DNA from: Montifringilla adamsi
Taxonomy: Eukaryota; Chordata; Aves; Passeriformes; Passeridae
Length of the DNA stretch: 64,000 nt
Direction: 5' to 3'
Assembly: GCA_017590115.1 (NCBI GenBank)
Contig: JAGGNK010008670.1
Coordinates: 4,149,677 to 4,213,676, forward strand
A program made the position numbers and the translations under genes. The number at the start of each line of letters is the position of its first letter. Positions within the stretch are counted from its first letter, which is position 1. The notes under the pieces were generated by a model that made no database searches, was not told where the DNA came from, and saw only the letters and a program-made list of their open reading frames with translations. This document shows, piece after piece, positions 1-64,000 of the stretch.

Positions 1-2752
1 CCCTTTTTGAGCCCTCAATGAACATCTGCTCCTCCTCCCCATAACTAATCAGAAGCAAACAGTAAATTGGATTTCTGTGTGTTTGTGAATGACAGAAAAC
101 GGAGGAGCAGGGCCTGGCTCTGCTCTCTCCTCACAGGCAGAAGCACAGCCATGAGGACAGTCAGCAGAGAAGCCACAAGGCCAGAGGAAGAAGCCAGGGC
201 AGGTAAAATCCAACCCAGAATCACAGCATCATTTAGACTGATCATCTAAGATCATCAATCCCCCTGTTTACTTGTCTGCATGTCACACACATGCCTTAAA
301 CCTTCTCTGGGATACGAGGCAGGCGAGGGTTTGCTTTTCCCACTTTCCCATTCCTGCTGAGGTTGGCAGGATGGTGCTGGGAGTCCCTGTGAAGCCCTGG
401 CCTGGGGCAGCTGGCACAGTTTTAAACTATGCCCAGCACTTCAAGTGGGACTGCAGAAAGGGGCATTTCTAAGTTAACAAAACTTAACCTGAGGGTATCA
501 CAGGAAATGTCAGAGCCAATGCTTTGCTGAGGGAATCTGGGGATGAACAAACTGCAGTGTCACACTGCTTTCTTTTTAAAACCATTGCTTTAAGGCAGAA
601 AACAAGGCTAAGACCTCCTTCCAAGCAAAAGGAAATCCTTGCCTTTGGAGTAAAAGTGATGTGAATTCCCCCCCTTCTTTGAGCAGCTTATCCTTCCTAC
701 TGCAGCATTTACCCAGGACACGCTTTATGGATGAGCTCAGTTTAGAGCTGCAACAGCAGCAAACCCAGCTCACTCTGCAGCACCACTACAGCTCACGTTT
801 TTCTTCTCTGGGACATTGTCCTTCTTCTGAAATAAATCTTCCTCAGCTTTCACCCAGTCACCAAGCCTCGGCTGCTCCCCATGCCCTGTGTGACAGCTGC
901 CATGGGGACAAGTCCCCCATGCCTGGGGAGATGTGCCATGGGGAACACCACGATCCTGGCACAGCCCCACTGAAACCAGGCTGGGCCTGTGCCTGTCCTC
1001 CAGTGATCCATAAAAGGATTCAAGGGCACAAAAAACCAGGTGTGGGAGCAGCTTCGTGGCTCATGACTTTTCCAAGCATTTTGGGGCAGGCATCCACGGG
1101 CGAGCCAGCATCCATGCCAAAATCAGGCTGTGCATCCTGCTTCCCTCCCAGCCCTATTCCCTGTCAGCCTGGCTGTTTCCATAGAAACAGGATGGATTTC
1201 TAAACAGAACATGGTAACTGAAGGAGTTAACAGCCTGCAGCAGGGAAGGCTGCGGGCACAGACACCTCTGCTTTGTGCTTGTCTCCTATCCAAGAAATAC
1301 ACAGATTTTTTCCCTGTGCTGAATGTCTTTTCCATAAAACAATAGCAATTTAAGGAAGAGAAGATTTCAGTTTTTGCAGGGATTTCCAGCTGAGAGCCAG
1401 GTGCTTTCCAGCAAATGAATTACAAAGAACCCCCTCATCCCAATGCACCGAGCATTTTTCCTTGCTCACATTCAGTTATTCTCCTCAGAAGATGACATTT
1501 TAATAGCTTCCAAGGCTGATATTTAAATATTAAGACTTCATCTTCCCCCAGGTCCTGTTCAACAGCCTATAAACCTGTGTGGTGGCTTACAAAGAGCATC
1601 AAACTGCAGGCTGTCTTGCTTGCATGAGTCACCTGGAAGCCCGTGAACAAAATCCCCAAGTTTCCACTCACACCCACTCCCTGCTCAGTCAATGCTAAAA
1701 ATACAATTTTAGAAATGGAGATCATCTTTTTGGTGGATATTCTATCAATGAATACATTTAAACCCAATCCCAGGCTGCATTTCAGCAGCCCCAGGATGAC
1801 TGTGGAAGGTGTTACTTTCAGGATCGACTCTCTCATTCCTGCTTTTAATGCCAATGAGGAAACAGATAAAAACTTGAGGTCAAGTCAGGCACCATCTGTT
1901 CTTACGTTTTATCAATGCCCAATTCCAAGAAATTTTTATTTTTATACAGCTAGTAAAAGCACACCATAGAGTGAGAACACCATTTCTATGAAAGAACACA
2001 GGATGGCAGAACTTTTGATGCACAGCCTACCAAATGAAACAAAAACATTAAATACAATAACCTAATTAGCACCAAATGGGTTGATTTCTCATGGGAAAAA
2101 TGAACTGTTTGGTTCCCACAGCTAAGGATGGTAAGCTGGACACATCAATTCCCTTGGTTTATTTGTCACATCTTGTACTAAGACTTTTTACACTTTATTC
2201 AATTTTAATGTTCAATCATGTGCCCATAAAACACCTACAAGAGAGAAACATTTTGCCATGACAGGAAACACATGACTTTAAAAGTGTGCAGGCTTCTTCT
2301 ACTCTGAAGAACAATCTGGAATTTTGTTGGCTTTGGTTTTTGGTAACCTTTTCAGTCATGATAATTATCAGAGGTTGCACAGATGGAAGCTGGGCCCAGT
2401 TGAAGCTAATGGCATCACTGGCTCTCACCACCTCCTTTTATATCCAAAAGTGTCAAAAAAAAAATGGAGCTTTCTTATCAGTTGGCAGCACTTGTGTCAC
2501 ACCACCAGAACTCCAGGTGGTGGGCTTGAAAGACCCAATAAATCCTCGTCCCATCAGCCCCAGACCCCTATAGCTGTAACCCATCCGATTCCCTCAATTT
2601 CCACTACACTCACCCACGGGGACCAGAAACAGAGAGAGGGAAGAGCCAAGAAAGGCAGGGAGGAAAGCAGGAGAGCCCTGTCAGAGGGCAGAGATGTTAA
2701 TACTCGATTTAAAAGCGATGCAAAGGAGAAAGAGGAGCCCCCCACCACCTAC
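1..2752 (-). other. TNIK: TNIK intron 24 (partial)
   Basis: Intron sequence past the exon 24 donor. I looked on the minus strand for the next exon (Glu/Asp-rich start of the CNH-side segment) and did not see it. Short A runs near 2455; otherwise no repeat or gene recognised. Confidence 0.85.
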
Positions 2753-63148
<60,396 letters not shown>

Positions 63149-64000
63149 CTGCGAAAGAAAAGAGAGAAATTTGTTTGGTTTTGTTCAGTGACAATGTTTT
63201 CCTCGCAGTGAACAATATCCTTAAACAATCTCCTCGCCCTGGCAGCATCCACACATTATTTGTTGCTTTTTCAAGAGCATCTTCACAGCAGCCATGATGA
63301 GAAAGCAATTCCCTCCCCTTCCTCCTGCCACTACAATTAATTAGTACAGGGCCTTCAGTGCTGTATTTTCCTGGCAAACGAGTGCTGGAAATACCCTTTA
63401 ATGCTCAGCCATGCACAAAAAACCAGCTTGATGCCTCTCTGGAGCACAGAGCATGACTCGGCTGGAAATGGGCTGCTGGAGCTGAGATGATGGCAGTGTG
63501 CTGGCCGGGGTCCCCACACTGCCTTCAGCCCACCTGGGTCCCATCCCAGCTCCCACGGACCTGGGCACACACCAGGGACCCCTGGCCTGCAATTTATTTA
63601 TTTTCAGAAAGACTTGGCTAGCAGGCCAGAGAGGTTTTTACAGTTTTCAGCAACTGAAAAAAATCAGCAAATCACTGCAATGAACTGTTTGTTGCACAGT
63701 GCTAGACTACATTAATCCTAATGGGAAAATGCCTGGGAGAGATGGTGAAAATATAAAAGAGCTCCAACTATTTATGAGGTCTTAAAACCAACACAACTGC
63801 TATCAAGCAAGGCAATTCTCAGCCTTTCCTCCTTTCCTGAGAAACTGATCACCCAACATCATATCCAAATTGCTCATATCAAATCATTCCCACCCCCAAC
63901 TGCAGGACATGTGCTCTGCTTCCAAACCAGGCAGCCTGAGGAAAAGATGTTTTTCCTCCAGGAAAGTCAGCAAATGCTGATCCTAACAGGAGAGCTGGGA
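63149..64000 (-). other. TNIK: TNIK intron 2 (partial)
   Basis: 852 bp upstream of exon 3 in transcript sense. The Gly-loop exon (GNGTYGQVYK) was not found here, so it lies further out. No repeat recognised. Confidence 0.85.

Noticed and set aside
1..2752. Exon 25 of TNIK
   Set aside because: Searched on the minus strand for the acidic segment that follows MDS..E in human; no matching stretch with an acceptor was found.

Overview
The window comes from a vertebrate nuclear genome, almost certainly a bird. Several fragments of the CR1 LINE family lie in it, with the typical avian 3' end (an aaggtcccttccaaccc-like block followed by a ttctatgatt-like tail). The only gene I can support is one multi-exon gene on the minus strand, split by introns of 0.46 to 8.2 kb. 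There is no bacterial or viral gene content, no operon, no CRISPR array and no recognisable structural RNA gene.

The gene is TNIK (TRAF2- and NCK-interacting kinase), a germinal-centre/STE20-family MAP4K. I mapped 22 consecutive internal coding exons, matching human coding exons 3 to 24, from 63148 down to 2753. They join to 2,772 nt (924 codons) in one unbroken frame, every junction is GT-AG, and split codons agree on both sides. TNIK, and not its paralogs MAP4K4 or MINK1, is indicated by the linker exons (for example SNPDLRRTE, the Ser-rich block after it, and the 8-residue SYKKAIDE microexon). Exons 1-2 (N-terminus and Gly-rich loop) lie beyond 64000. The exons for the C-terminal CNH domain lie before position 1.

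Layout, in transcription order: 63148-38299 encodes the kinase domain from the ATP-binding Lys to its end (exons 3-10). 36705-36639 is an acidic hinge (exon 11). 35796-25432 encodes a long Gln/Glu/Arg-rich coiled coil (exons 12-15), with a 7-Gln run from pure CAG codons in exon 15. 21188-12373 encodes the Ser/Pro-rich linker that binds SH3 and adaptor proteins (exons 16-21). 8507-2753 encodes a conserved helix, an acidic CK2-like cluster and Ser/Thr-rich segments leading to CNH (exons 22-24). Exons 14, 16 and 21 are whole-codon exons that match the three cassette exons known in mammalian TNIK, so up to eight isoforms are possible here too.

The introns hold about ten CR1 pieces, one MIR-like fragment, A/T homopolymers, short microsatellites and two small tandem repeats. 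The non-coding features most worth a second look are: a CpG-island-like segment just downstream of the 24-nt microexon; a 15-bp hairpin 14 nt into intron 19; a 3x29-bp repeat beside the exon 22 donor; (U)GCAUG motifs downstream of all three cassette exons; a cluster of eight GATA cores; and an AT-rich segment with paired TAATTA sites. I found no second gene and no novel gene system.
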